This document shows positions 44,862 to 52,817 of a DNA stretch of 64,000 nt, one piece after another. Source of the stretch: Aquibium microcysteis (GTDB lineage Bacteria > Pseudomonadota > Alphaproteobacteria > Rhizobiales > Rhizobiaceae). The notes under the pieces were generated by a model that did not search any database, had not been told where the DNA came from, and saw only the letters and a program-made list of their open reading frames with translations. Position numbers and translations under genes: made by a program. Numbering within the stretch: the first letter of the stretch is position 1; each line of letters begins with the position of its first letter. The DNA lies in assembly GCF_014495845.1 (NCBI RefSeq), contig NZ_CP061080.1:981001-1045000 (forward strand). Reading direction: 5' to 3'.

Positions 44862-46084
44862 GCCGCCGCGTCGCCATCCTCGGCGCCGGCCCGTCCGGCT
44901 GCTTCGTCGCGCAGGCGCTGTTGAAGGCGCGCCCGGATCTGCGCGTCGACATCCTCGACCGCCTGCCGGTGCCCTACGGCCTCGTCCGCTACGGCGTGGC
45001 GGCCGACCACCAGGGCACCAAGGCGATCACGCGCCAGTTCGCCCGGCTGTTCGAGCGCCAGGGCGCGCGCTTCTTCGGCAACGTGACCGTCGGCCGCGAC
45101 GTCACGCTCGAGGCGCTCCGTGAAGCCTACGACGCCGTCGTGGTCGCGACCGGCCTGTCCACCGACCGAAGGCTCGGCATCCCGGGCGACGACCTGCCGG
45201 GCGTCCATGGCGCCGGCCGCATCACCCGCGCGCTCTACGAGCATCCCGACGCCGAGCCGCTGCCGCCGCTCGGCCCCCGGCCGCTGATCGTCGGCAACGG
45301 CAATGTCGCCATCGACCTGCTTCGCCTGCTCGCCAAGACCTCGGAGGAACTCGACGGCTCCGACCTCGGACCCGGCCCCACGGCCTGGCTGGCCGGCAGC
45401 GGTATCGACGAGATCACCATCCTCGGCCGCTCCCCGGCTGCCGCCGCGCGCTTCGACGCGGTGATGCTGAAAGAACTCGGCAGGCTATCCGGCGTGTCGA
45501 TCGCGGTCGACGATCTCGGAACCGCCGGCACGGAGGAGGGCGCCCGCACGCTGGAGGCGCTGTCCGCACTCCATGGCCACGGCGCCGGGCCGCGCCGCAT
45601 CCGCTTCGTCTTCGCTCGCCGGCCGATAGCGGTCGAGGGCGATGGTTGCGTCAGCGGCCTCCTCTGCATCGCACCCGACGGCCGCGAGGAGCGCTTCCCC
45701 GCCACGTCCATCCTCACCGCGATCGGCTTCGACGGCGAGACCGCGACGGCAGAGAGCGGCGCCGCCGTCCGCATGGCGCCGGGTCTCTACGGCGCCGGCT
45801 GGTTCGCCCGCGGCCCGCGCGGCACCATCCCCGACAACCGCGCCGACGCGCAGGCGCTGGCGGCCGTGATCCTCGCCGATCTCGACGCCACGCCCGCATC
45901 GTCGTCCATTCCCGGCGATGTCCTCGCTTGCCTGCCCGGCACCGTCACCTATGACGGCTGGACGCGCATCGACGCGGCCGAAACCGCCGCCCCGCCGGCG
46001 GGCCGCTGCCGTGCCAAGATCACCGGCCGCGCCGCGATGCTTTCGCTGGCGGCCGCCCCCGACGAGAAGGAGACGCAGCCATGA
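44858..46084 (+). CDS. FAD-dependent NADPH:ferredoxin/flavodoxin reductase (adrenodoxin reductase-like)
   Basis: The 408-residue protein resembles mycobacterial FprA and mitochondrial adrenodoxin reductase. It has the FAD motif VAILGAGPSGCFVAQALL, PVPYGLVRYGVAADHQGTK, RFFGNVTVGRDV, VVVATGLSTDRRLGIPG and the NADP motif LIVGNGNVAIDLLRLL. The C-terminal block GLYGAGWFARGPRGTIPDNR is typical of the family. It should pass electrons from NADPH to the flavodoxin encoded immediately downstream (ATGA overlap at 46081) and so to the Rieske oxygenase. It is slightly shorter than usual for FprA. Confidence 0.9.
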   Translation: MSRRVAILGAGPSGCFVAQALLKARPDLRVDILDRLPVPYGLVRYGVAADHQGTKAITRQFARLFERQGARFFGNVTVGRDVTLEALREAYDAVVVATGLSTDRRLGIPGDDLPGVHGAGRITRALYEHPDAEPLPPLGPRPLIVGNGNVAIDLLRLLAKTSEELDGSDLGPGPTAWLAGSGIDEITILGRSPAAAARFDAVMLKELGRLSGVSIAVDDLGTAGTEEGARTLEALSALHGHGAGPRRIRFVFARRPIAVEGDGCVSGLLCIAPDGREERFPATSILTAIGFDGETATAESGAAVRMAPGLYGAGWFARGPRGTIPDNRADAQALAAVILADLDATPASSSIPGDVLACLPGTVTYDGWTRIDAAETAAPPAGRCRAKITGRAAMLSLAAAPDEKETQP

Positions 46085-46548
46085 AGATCGCCGTCCTCTA
46101 CGGAACCGAGACGGGCAATGCCGAGATGCTGGCCGAGGACCTCGCCGGCGAACTCGAAGGCGACCACGACGTCAGCTGCGCCAACCTGTCGGGCTTCGAT
46201 CCGGCCGGCTTCGATGCCGGCACCTTCTACATCCTCGTTTCGTCGACCTATGGCGACGGTGACCTGCCCGCCTCCGCCCAGCCCTTCGCGAAGGCGGTGG
46301 AGGCGAAGGCGCCGGATCTTTCCGGCATCCATTTCGCCGTCTTCGGCCTCGGCGACAGCGAGTATCACGAGACCTTCAACGGCGGCGGCGAGAAGCTCGC
46401 CGCGCTGATGGCCGCGCGCGGTGCCGTGCAGGTCGGCGAGCGGGTCACGCACGACGCATCCGGCCCCGACATGGCTGAAGACCTCGCCTTCCCCTGGGCG
46501 AGGCAGGTGATCGAAATGGCCGCCGGCCTCGTCGGCGAGGACGCCTGA
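46081..46548 (+). CDS. Flavodoxin
   Basis: This is a 155-residue FMN electron carrier with the phosphate loop LYGTETGNAEMLAEDL (Thr9-x-Thr11-Gly), a STYGDGDLP flavin-stacking loop (about residues 56-64) and the FAVFGLGDSEYHETF block. It is short-chain type. It probably takes electrons from the reductase encoded upstream and delivers them to the Rieske oxygenase, a job usually done by a ferredoxin. TGATG overlap joins it to the next gene. Confidence 0.9.
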   Translation: MKIAVLYGTETGNAEMLAEDLAGELEGDHDVSCANLSGFDPAGFDAGTFYILVSSTYGDGDLPASAQPFAKAVEAKAPDLSGIHFAVFGLGDSEYHETFNGGGEKLAALMAARGAVQVGERVTHDASGPDMAEDLAFPWARQVIEMAAGLVGEDA

Positions 46549-47147
46549 TGGATCCGGCCGCCATCCGCGATGCGCTCGTCGCGCCCTGGCGGCACGGCCG
46601 GCATGTGGATCTGAGGGACGTGACGGTCGACGGTCCGCTCGATCTCGCCGGTCTCGACCTGACGGGCGTCGACTTCTCCGGCGCGCGCTTCCCGTCCGGC
46701 ATCGACGCCACCGGCGCCCGCTTCCTCGGCCTCGCCTGGTTCCGGGGCGTCGAATTCGGCGGACCGGCGCGCTTCGGCGGCGCCGTCTTCCACAACGACG
46801 CCCGCTTCGAGGATGTCCGCTTCGCGCGGGACGCCTCATTCCGCCAAACGGAATTCCGCGGCATCGGCCTGTTCGACCGGGCGCGCTTCTCGGCCGGCGC
46901 CGACTTCGCCGGCATGGTCGGCTTCGGCAACTTCTCGCTGCACGAGGCGGCGTTGCAGGGTCAGACCGGCTTTGCCGGCGCCGAATGGCTCGGCGGTTTC
47001 TGGGCCGACGGCGCCTCGTTTCCGGCTGAGGCCGATTTCGAGGATGTCCAGGCCCATGGCCGGGTCTGGGTCCGCCGCGCCCGCCGCGGCAATGCGCCGC
47101 TCGGCCTGCCCGAGACCGGCATCGCCTTCGGCTACACCTACAGCTGA
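46548..47147 (+). CDS. Pentapeptide-repeat-like protein
   Basis: The 199-residue protein has a regular right-handed-helix pattern of about five-residue units from residue 20 to 150. Examples are VDLRDVTVDGPLDLAGLDLT, VDFSGARF, ARFGGAVFHNDARFEDVRFA and ASFRQTEF. There is no signal peptide or transmembrane helix. Such beta-helices serve as binding or scaffold proteins. Its position at the end of the oxygenase operon (start overlapping flavodoxin) is unusual. The C-terminus is basic and then GIAFGYTYS. Its 3' end overlaps the convergent iclR gene by about 10 bp. Confidence 0.8.
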   Translation: MDPAAIRDALVAPWRHGRHVDLRDVTVDGPLDLAGLDLTGVDFSGARFPSGIDATGARFLGLAWFRGVEFGGPARFGGAVFHNDARFEDVRFARDASFRQTEFRGIGLFDRARFSAGADFAGMVGFGNFSLHEAALQGQTGFAGAEWLGGFWADGASFPAEADFEDVQAHGRVWVRRARRGNAPLGLPETGIAFGYTYS

Positions 47148-47950
47148 TCCGAGCCCCAGCCGCGATAGCCGAGCGCCTCGGAGACCGACCGCGCGGCCCG
47201 CTTCAGCGTCTCCTCGATCCTGCCCGCCGCCGGGCTCCCCGGCGCGAACGCGCTCGAATGTCCGGTCACGTTGATTCCGCCGACGGCCCGGCCCTGGTGG
47301 TCGAGCACCGCCGCCGCCGCCGAGCCGATCTCCGGCTCGAAGAAGCCGACGCTCCAGGCCACGCCGCGCGCCCGGTCGGCGGCCAGCTGCTCCTCGAGAG
47401 CGGCGAGGCTGGTGCGCGTCTTGTCGGTATAGGCCGGCAGCTCGACGTCCCTGTAGAGCTCGTGCAGGGCAGCGCGCGGCAGCTGCGCCAGGAGAATCCG
47501 CCCGATCGTGGTGGCGTGCGCCGGCAGCCGTGTCCCTTCGCGCACCATGCTCGCCAGATGCGAGTTCGGCGTCTCGCGCGCCAGGTAGATGATCTCGCGC
47601 CCCTCGATGACGCCGAGATGCGCCGACAGGTTCAGGTCGTCGACCAGCTTGCGCAGCACCGGCCGCGACACCTGCAGGATGCCGCGCTCGTTGAGCGACT
47701 GCGCCGCCAGCGCGATCAGGCTGGTGCCCAGACGGTAGCCGCCCGAATCGGGCACCTCCTCGATCATGTCCTCTTCCGCCAGCGTGGCGAGGATCCGGAT
47801 CAGCGTCGTCCGGTTGATGCCGAGCGCCTTGGCGGCGTGGCTCAGGTTGCGGCAGCGGTTGCCGGCGGCAATGTAGCGCATCACCGCGATCGCGCGGCTG
47901 ACGGGTGGAACGCCGTAGGCCTTCGCCTCGGATGATGCGATGTCGGTCAC
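47138..47950 (-). CDS. IclR-family transcriptional regulator
   Basis: The 270-residue protein has a winged helix at about residues 18-75 (LSHAAKALGINRTTLIRILA as HTH) and an IclR effector domain with LSAHLGVIEGREIIYLARET and ATTIGRILLAQLP. The tail contains the usual GGINVTGHSSAF. It converges on the catabolic operon that starts at 33615 and is the best candidate to regulate it. A second IclR gene lies 137 bp upstream in the same direction. Confidence 0.9.
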   Translation of the reverse strand: MTDIASSEAKAYGVPPVSRAIAVMRYIAAGNRCRNLSHAAKALGINRTTLIRILATLAEEDMIEEVPDSGGYRLGTSLIALAAQSLNERGILQVSRPVLRKLVDDLNLSAHLGVIEGREIIYLARETPNSHLASMVREGTRLPAHATTIGRILLAQLPRAALHELYRDVELPAYTDKTRTSLAALEEQLAADRARGVAWSVGFFEPEIGSAAAAVLDHQGRAVGGINVTGHSSAFAPGSPAAGRIEETLKRAARSVSEALGYRGWGSDQL

Positions 47951-48087
47951 GCCTGGCTCCTCCCGCCGATGGCAGAATCGTTGAACGCGCTGTCCAATAG
48001 TGAACGGCTCGATGTCTTAGCGACTGCCGCAGGGGGCTGCAACGCCATCTCTGCGATCGGCCGGGCGGCAAGGGCCGCCACCCGTGT

Positions 48088-48894
48088 TCAACGCTCCTGC
48101 GGCGCCCGCATCGCGCCGTCCCAGCCCAGCATGCGCGAAATCCTCCGCGCCGCCGACAGCAGCGAGTCCCGCACCGCGCCCTCGACGTCGGCGACCGCCT
48201 CCGGCGTATGCGGCGCCGTGACGTTGATGGCCGCGACCACCCGGCCCGTCATGTCGCGCACGGGCGCTGCGGCCGAAACGATGCCCGCCTCGAAATCGCC
48301 GGCATGGACCACAACTTCCGCCAGGCGGTCCTGCGCGGCCCGCGACAGGATGCCGGGCAGGGCAGGGGACCGGCCCTTCGACAGACCTGCCGCATCGGCG
48401 CGAAACAGCGAGACGAGTTCGGTCTCCTCGAGGTCGGCCAGCAGCACCCGTCCGAGCGTCGTGCTGCGAGCGGGAAGCCTGCTGCCGACCTGCACGATCG
48501 CCGCATTGTGGCGATCGCCGGCGATGCGGATCAGGTAGAGCACCGACGTCCCGTCGCGCACGCCCAGATGCACCGACCAGCCGGAGGTGCTGCGCAGCTT
48601 CTCCAGCTCGCCCTGCGCGATCTCCACCACCTCGCGGGTGGCGAAATAACCATAGCTCAGGCGCATCACCCCCGGGCCGAGCGCATAGCGCTGCTCGCGC
48701 TCGTCATGCAGCAGGCAGCCCATCTCGGTCAGCGTGTAGACCGTGCGGAACGCCGCCGAGCGCGAGATGCCGAGCGCCCGCGCGATCTCCGTCAGCGACA
48801 GCGCGGGGCGCTCGGGCGTGAACAGCTTCAGCGCCGTCAGGCCGCGCACGAGGCCCGGAACGAGATAGCGGTCGCCGCCGGGTTCGTCTGCCAT
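48088..48894 (-). CDS. IclR-family transcriptional regulator
   Basis: The 268-residue protein has an N-terminal winged helix (ALSLTEIARALGISRSAAFR as HTH, about residues 28-47) and an effector domain with WSVHLGVRDGTSVLYLIRIA, STTLGRVLLADLE and MTGRVVAAINVTAP. It is divergent from the bicupin gene at 49037, whose promoter has a TTTGC-N2-GCAAA dyad. It and the neighbouring IclR are clearly homologous but not close copies. Confidence 0.9.
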   Translation of the reverse strand: MADEPGGDRYLVPGLVRGLTALKLFTPERPALSLTEIARALGISRSAAFRTVYTLTEMGCLLHDEREQRYALGPGVMRLSYGYFATREVVEIAQGELEKLRSTSGWSVHLGVRDGTSVLYLIRIAGDRHNAAIVQVGSRLPARSTTLGRVLLADLEETELVSLFRADAAGLSKGRSPALPGILSRAAQDRLAEVVVHAGDFEAGIVSAAAPVRDMTGRVVAAINVTAPHTPEAVADVEGAVRDSLLSAARRISRMLGWDGAMRAPQER

Positions 48895-48949
48895 CGTCCC
48901 TGATCCTTCGCCGTGTCTGCCGGCAAGGCCCTACATCACCCGATCCTGC

Positions 48950-48961
48950 TTTGCCAGCAAA
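48950..48961. promoter_or_regulatory. TTTGC-N2-GCAAA dyad between iclR and bicupin genes
   Basis: Perfect 5-bp arms flank CA in the 142-bp divergent gap (iclR start 48894, cupin start 49037). A related GCAAAGTGTGC lies at 48976-48986. It is a possible site for the adjacent IclR protein. It is short, so chance is possible. Confidence 0.3.
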
Positions 48962-49036
48962 ACGCAGCCTCGCCCGCAAAGTGTGCCTCGTCTAGGTTCG
49001 CGTCAGTTCGAGGCTGACCGCAGGAAGGAACCCGCC

Positions 49037-49984
49037 ATGACCGCACAGTACCGGAACTTCGACACGCTCGCCGAGGCGCTCGCCGCCCACACCGGCCGCT
49101 TCACCGACAAGACCTTCGACTGGAAGGCCTTTCCGTCGAATGTCGGCTTTGACGATCTCGCCCGCGCCCAGATGCGCTACATCGGCGCCGGCGGCTCGCC
49201 CAAGGTCGGCGACACGACGACCCTGAAGCCCGACCATTTCACCCTCAGCCTCATCTACAAGGAGCCGGGCAAGTACGCCGCCTGCCACAGCCACGAGATC
49301 GAGGAGAGCTTCCTGATCATCGACGGCGCGCTCGTCGTCGGCTGGGAGAAGGACGGCGAGGTCGTCGAGGTCAATCTCGGGCCGAAGGACATGATCCTCA
49401 ACGCCCGCGAGATCGGCCATGGCTTCCGCGTCGACGGCGTCGAGCCGGTGCTGATGACCATCTCGGTCGACGTCGGCAAGCCGCTGCCGCCGGTCTACCA
49501 CTACCACCCGAAGGACCACGCCCCCGAACTCGCCCGCAGCTTCGGCGCCGAGCCCGGCAAGACCATGAGGTTCGATCCCAAGGGCACCCACCCGCTGCAG
49601 CAGCTGATGGCGAAATACGTCGTGCGCCATGCGCTGCAGCCCACCATCTGGGAGAAGGCCGGCTTCACGCGCAAGGTCTATGTCGGCCAGGGCGGGCTCG
49701 CCACCGACAGCTGCCGCAAGGAAATGTGGGGCATCCCGTCCCGCGTCGCGCTGAAGCCCTTCGTCCGCCCGGTCGAGGATGCGTTCCTGGTGCTCGAAGG
49801 CTCGCTGGTCGTCGGCTGGGAAGACGACGGCAAGACCGTCGAGGTCGAACTCGGACCGCGCGATCTCGTCAAGACGCCCGCCGGCCAGAAGCACTGGATC
49901 CGCAACGACGGCGCGGGTGCTGCCACCGTCTGGCACGTCATCGGCACCGCCGAAGACGACGGCGTGACCTACGAAGCCGCCTGA
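49037..49984 (+). CDS. Two-domain cupin (bicupin) protein
   Basis: The 315-residue protein has two cupin domains. The first (about 70-155) has GKYAACHSHEIEESFLIIDG, with the metal-binding His-x-His-x4-Glu, and a later His in EIGHGFR. The second (about 225-310) is similar (VEDAFLVLEGSLVVGW and TPAGQKHWIR) but has lost part of the first motif's His pair. Bicupins of catabolic clusters include gentisate-type dioxygenases and sensors or isomerases. AAGGAA precedes the ATG at 49037. A hairpin follows. It may join the Rieske pathway or be a separate unit. Confidence 0.8.
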   Translation: MTAQYRNFDTLAEALAAHTGRFTDKTFDWKAFPSNVGFDDLARAQMRYIGAGGSPKVGDTTTLKPDHFTLSLIYKEPGKYAACHSHEIEESFLIIDGALVVGWEKDGEVVEVNLGPKDMILNAREIGHGFRVDGVEPVLMTISVDVGKPLPPVYHYHPKDHAPELARSFGAEPGKTMRFDPKGTHPLQQLMAKYVVRHALQPTIWEKAGFTRKVYVGQGGLATDSCRKEMWGIPSRVALKPFVRPVEDAFLVLEGSLVVGWEDDGKTVEVELGPRDLVKTPAGQKHWIRNDGAGAATVWHVIGTAEDDGVTYEAA

Positions 49985-50008
49985 GCGCGCCGAAGTCCGA
50001 CCGTCATC

Positions 50009-50035
50009 GAGGGGGCGTCCGCCGGGCGCCCCTTC
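50009..50035 (+). terminator. Hairpin terminator candidate after the bicupin gene
   Basis: GAGGGGGCG (50009-50017) pairs with CGCCCCTTC (50027-50035), with one G-T wobble and a 9-nt loop, 25 bp after the stop. No clear T tract follows. Confidence 0.5.
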
Positions 50036-50130
50036 GTCATGGTGGACCGGCCAGCCCCTGTCGGCTCGGCGCGTCGCGGGGACCGCAAGAACGGGATCGG
50101 ACGGCGAGGACCAGCCGAGCCACTCGTCAT

Positions 50131-50146
50131 ATGAACATGTGTTCAT
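50131..50146. promoter_or_regulatory. ATGAACA-N2-TGTTCAT operator of ArsR/SmtB type
   Basis: Perfect 7-bp arms flank TG, 94 bp upstream of the sulfide:quinone oxidoreductase gene. The spacing (long arms, 2-bp centre) and the TGAACA/TGTTCA core resemble SmtB/ArsR-family operators. Sulfide-responsive ArsR proteins (SqrR/BigR type) control such genes elsewhere. A related CATGTGTT box lies in front of the DUF2892 gene (51612). The regulator itself is not in this window. Confidence 0.6.
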
Positions 50147-50239
50147 TTAAATTGATCTGCGTCAACGACCATTCTCTCCTCAGGGCCTATAGGCGGCGAT
50201 GGCCTGTTCGGCCGCATCTGAAACCGTGGAGGAGAAGAC

Positions 50240-51547
50240 ATGGCACATGTGGTCGTTCTCGGCGCCGGGCTCGGCGGCACAATCATGGCCTACGAGCTGC
50301 GCGACGCGCTCGGCAGGCAGCACAGGATATCGGTCGTCAACAAGGGCAGCCGCTATTCCTTCGTCCCGTCGAACCCCTGGGTGGCGGTCGGCTGGCGCAG
50401 CAGGGAGGCGATCGAGGTCGACCTCACCAGGGTCTTCGGCAAGCGCGGCATCGAGCTGCATCCGCAGGGCGCCGCGAAGGTGCATCCGAAGGAGAAGCAG
50501 ATCGAGCTGACCGACGGCGCGCGCCTGGCCTACGACTATCTCGTCATCGCGACCGGACCCGATCTCGCCTTCGACGAGATCGAGGGCTTCGGCCCCGCCG
50601 CCAACAGCCAGTCGGTCTGCCACGTCGACCACGCGCTGCAGGCGAAGGACGCCTTCGACCGCCTCGTCGCCAATCCGGGGCCGGTGGTGATCGGCGCCGT
50701 GCAGGGCGCCTCGTGTTTCGGCCCGGCCTATGAATTCGCCTTCATCCTCGACAAGGCGCTGCGCGACGCCAGGGTGCGCGACCGCGTGCCGATGACCTTC
50801 GTGACGTCGGAGCCCTATGTCGGCCATCTCGGTCTCGATGGCGTCGGCGACACCAGGGGCCTGCTCGAGAGCGAGCTGCGCCAGCACCACATCAAGTGGA
50901 TCTGCAACGCCCGCGTCGACCGCATCGAGCCGGGCATGCTGCATGCCAGCGAGATCGCCGAGGACGGCTCGGTCCGCCAGGTCCACGCCGTGCCGCAGAA
51001 CTTCATGATGATGCTCCCGGCCTTCCGCGGCGTCGAGGCCGTGCGCGGAATCGAAGGTCTCACCAATCCGCGCGGCTTCATCCTCGTCGACCAGCACCAG
51101 CGCAATCCCGCCTATCCGGAGGTGTTCGGCATCGGCGTCTGCGTCGCCATCCCGCCGGTCGGCAAGACGCCCGTGCCCGTCGGCGTGCCGAAGACCGGCT
51201 TCATGATCGAATCCATGGTCACCGCCACCGCCCACAACATCGCCCGCCTCGTCGAGGGCAGGGCGCCCGACGCGCAGGGCACCTGGAACGCCGTCTGCCT
51301 CGCCGATTTCGGCGATTCCGGCATCGCCTTCGTCGCGCAGCCGCAGATCCCGCCGCGCAACGTCAACTGGTCCGCCTCGGGCAAATGGGTCCACACCGCC
51401 AAGATCGGCTTCGAGAAGTATTTCCTGCACAAGATCCGGTCGGGCCAGGCGGAGCCCTTCTACGAGAAGCTGGCGCTGCAGGTGCTCGGCATCGACAAGC
51501 TCAAGGAGATCCGGATCGACGCCGGCGCCGGCGGGCAGCAGGCCTGA
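50240..51547 (+). CDS. sqr: Sulfide:quinone oxidoreductase
   Basis: The 435-residue flavoprotein of the disulfide reductase superfamily has an N-terminal FAD motif VVVLGAGLGGTIMAYEL. All three SQR cysteines are present: C127 (SQSVCHVDHA), C159 (VQGASCFGPAYEF) and C353 (NAVCLADFGDSGIAF). Their spacing matches Acidithiobacillus-type SQR. A C-terminal amphipathic region (FEKYFLHKIR) suits membrane attachment. It oxidises sulfide to sulfane sulfur and passes electrons to the quinone pool. It is preceded by the ArsR-like site at 50131 and followed by a DUF2892 gene and an RND efflux pair. Confidence 0.88.
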   Translation: MAHVVVLGAGLGGTIMAYELRDALGRQHRISVVNKGSRYSFVPSNPWVAVGWRSREAIEVDLTRVFGKRGIELHPQGAAKVHPKEKQIELTDGARLAYDYLVIATGPDLAFDEIEGFGPAANSQSVCHVDHALQAKDAFDRLVANPGPVVIGAVQGASCFGPAYEFAFILDKALRDARVRDRVPMTFVTSEPYVGHLGLDGVGDTRGLLESELRQHHIKWICNARVDRIEPGMLHASEIAEDGSVRQVHAVPQNFMMMLPAFRGVEAVRGIEGLTNPRGFILVDQHQRNPAYPEVFGIGVCVAIPPVGKTPVPVGVPKTGFMIESMVTATAHNIARLVEGRAPDAQGTWNAVCLADFGDSGIAFVAQPQIPPRNVNWSASGKWVHTAKIGFEKYFLHKIRSGQAEPFYEKLALQVLGIDKLKEIRIDAGAGGQQA

Positions 51548-51593
51548 CCCGGTCCGTGTCGGGAAACGGCGTCCCGGGCCTTGAACTTTCCAA

Positions 51594-51619
51594 AACACAT
51601 GCATAAGTGATCATGTGTT
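51594..51619. promoter_or_regulatory. AACACATG-N10-CATGTGTT inverted repeat upstream of DUF2892
   Basis: Perfect 8-bp arms (51594-51601 and 51612-51619) lie 22 bp before the ATG at 51641. The right half, with the TGATCATGTGTTAATT context, closely matches the site at 50131-50146 (TGAACATGTGTTCATT). The same regulator probably controls both promoters. Confidence 0.55.
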
Positions 51620-51640
51620 AATTCGAAACGGAGATTCCCT

Positions 51641-51841
51641 ATGTCCCTCGATCGTTCCGTCCTCGCCTTCGCCGGCGTCATGGTGCTCCTGTCCGTCGCG
51701 CTGACGGCCTGGGTGTCGCCGCTCTTCGTCTGGTTCACCGTCTTCATCGGTCTGAACCTGCTGCAGTCCGCCTTCACCGGCTTCTGCCCGGCCGCTTCCA
51801 TCTTCAGGCGGTTCGGCGTGAAGCCGGGCTGCGCCTTCTGA
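51641..51841 (+). CDS. DUF2892 (YgaP-like transmembrane) protein
   Basis: The 66-residue membrane protein has two hydrophobic helices (AFAGVMVLLSVALTAWV and LFVWFTVFIGLNLLQSAF). The motif GFCPAASIFRRFGVKPGC is typical of the DUF2892 family, often found with rhodanese or sulfide genes. The two conserved Cys residues (in FCPA and at the end, PGCAF) may handle sulfane sulfur, but this is not shown. It follows sqr by 93 bp with its own operator and precedes the RND adaptor by 16 bp. Confidence 0.87.
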   Translation: MSLDRSVLAFAGVMVLLSVALTAWVSPLFVWFTVFIGLNLLQSAFTGFCPAASIFRRFGVKPGCAF

Positions 51842-51857
51842 ACCCGGGATCGACGCG

Positions 51858-52817
51858 ATGCGCCTTGCCCTCCTCACCGCTGCCCTTCTGGCCGCCGCCC
51901 CGGCGGCTGCGGCCGGCTTCACTGTCGAGCCGATCGCCATCACGGAATGGAAGGCGGTCTACGGCCGCGTCGAGGCACGCGATCTCGTGCCCGCGCGGGC
52001 ACGCATCGGCGGCATCGTCGTCGACCTCCTCGTGACCGAGGGCGACGAGGTGGCCGCAGGCCAGCGCATCGCCACCGTACGCGACGACAAGATCGAGTTC
52101 CAGATCGCCTCCTATGATGCCCAGCTCCGCGCCCTCGAGGCGCAGCTCGCCAGGGCGCAGTCCGAGCTCGAGCGCGGCCAGTCGCTGGTCGACAAGGGCA
52201 TCGCCACGGCGCAGCGCCTCGACCAGCTCAGGACCGACGTCGACGTGGCGCTGAACCAGATCGCGGCCACGCAGGCGCAGCGCTCGGTTGTCGTGCAGCA
52301 GGGCCAGGAGGGTGCCGTGCTGGCGCCCGCCGACGGTCGCGTGCTCACCGTGCCTGTCACCCGCGGCGCCGTCGTCATGGCCGGCGAGGAGATCGCGACG
52401 CTCGGCGGCGGCGGCTTCTTCCTCCGGCTCGCCATCCCCGAACGCCATTCCGGAACGCTCGTGCCGGGCGCCGGCATCCGGATCACCGGCAACGGCAGGC
52501 AGCTGACCGGGCGCCTGGCGAAGATCTATCCGCAGATCGAGAACGGCCGCGTCGTCGCCGACGTCGAGGTCGAGGGGCTGGACAGCGCCTTCGTCGACGC
52601 GCGCGTCCTCGTGGAAGTGCCCGTCGGCGAACGCCAGGGCCTCGTCGTCCCGCGCGATGCGGTGACGACGCGGTCCGGCATCGACTTCGTCTCGGTGCTG
52701 CACGACGGGAAGCCCGTGGCGCGCGCGATCGTCCTCGGCGAGCCGCTGGTCGGCGACGCCGGCACGCTGGAAGTCCTGACCGGTCTGTCGGCCGGTGACG
52801 TGGTGGAGCTGCCATGA
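51858..52817 (+). CDS. RND efflux periplasmic adaptor (HlyD/AcrA family)
   Basis: The 319-residue protein has a signal peptide (MRLALLTAALLAAAPAAAAG). A lipoyl-like domain is split by a helical hairpin (about 75-145, with ALEAQLARAQSELERGQSLV and QTQAQ-like repeats), followed by beta-barrel domains (GEEIATLGGGGFFLRLAIPE). It links an inner-membrane RND pump to an outer-membrane channel. Its stop overlaps the permease start at 52814. No outer-membrane factor is encoded here, so a genomic one is presumably shared. Confidence 0.9.
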   Translation: MRLALLTAALLAAAPAAAAGFTVEPIAITEWKAVYGRVEARDLVPARARIGGIVVDLLVTEGDEVAAGQRIATVRDDKIEFQIASYDAQLRALEAQLARAQSELERGQSLVDKGIATAQRLDQLRTDVDVALNQIAATQAQRSVVVQQGQEGAVLAPADGRVLTVPVTRGAVVMAGEEIATLGGGGFFLRLAIPERHSGTLVPGAGIRITGNGRQLTGRLAKIYPQIENGRVVADVEVEGLDSAFVDARVLVEVPVGERQGLVVPRDAVTTRSGIDFVSVLHDGKPVARAIVLGEPLVGDAGTLEVLTGLSAGDVVELP

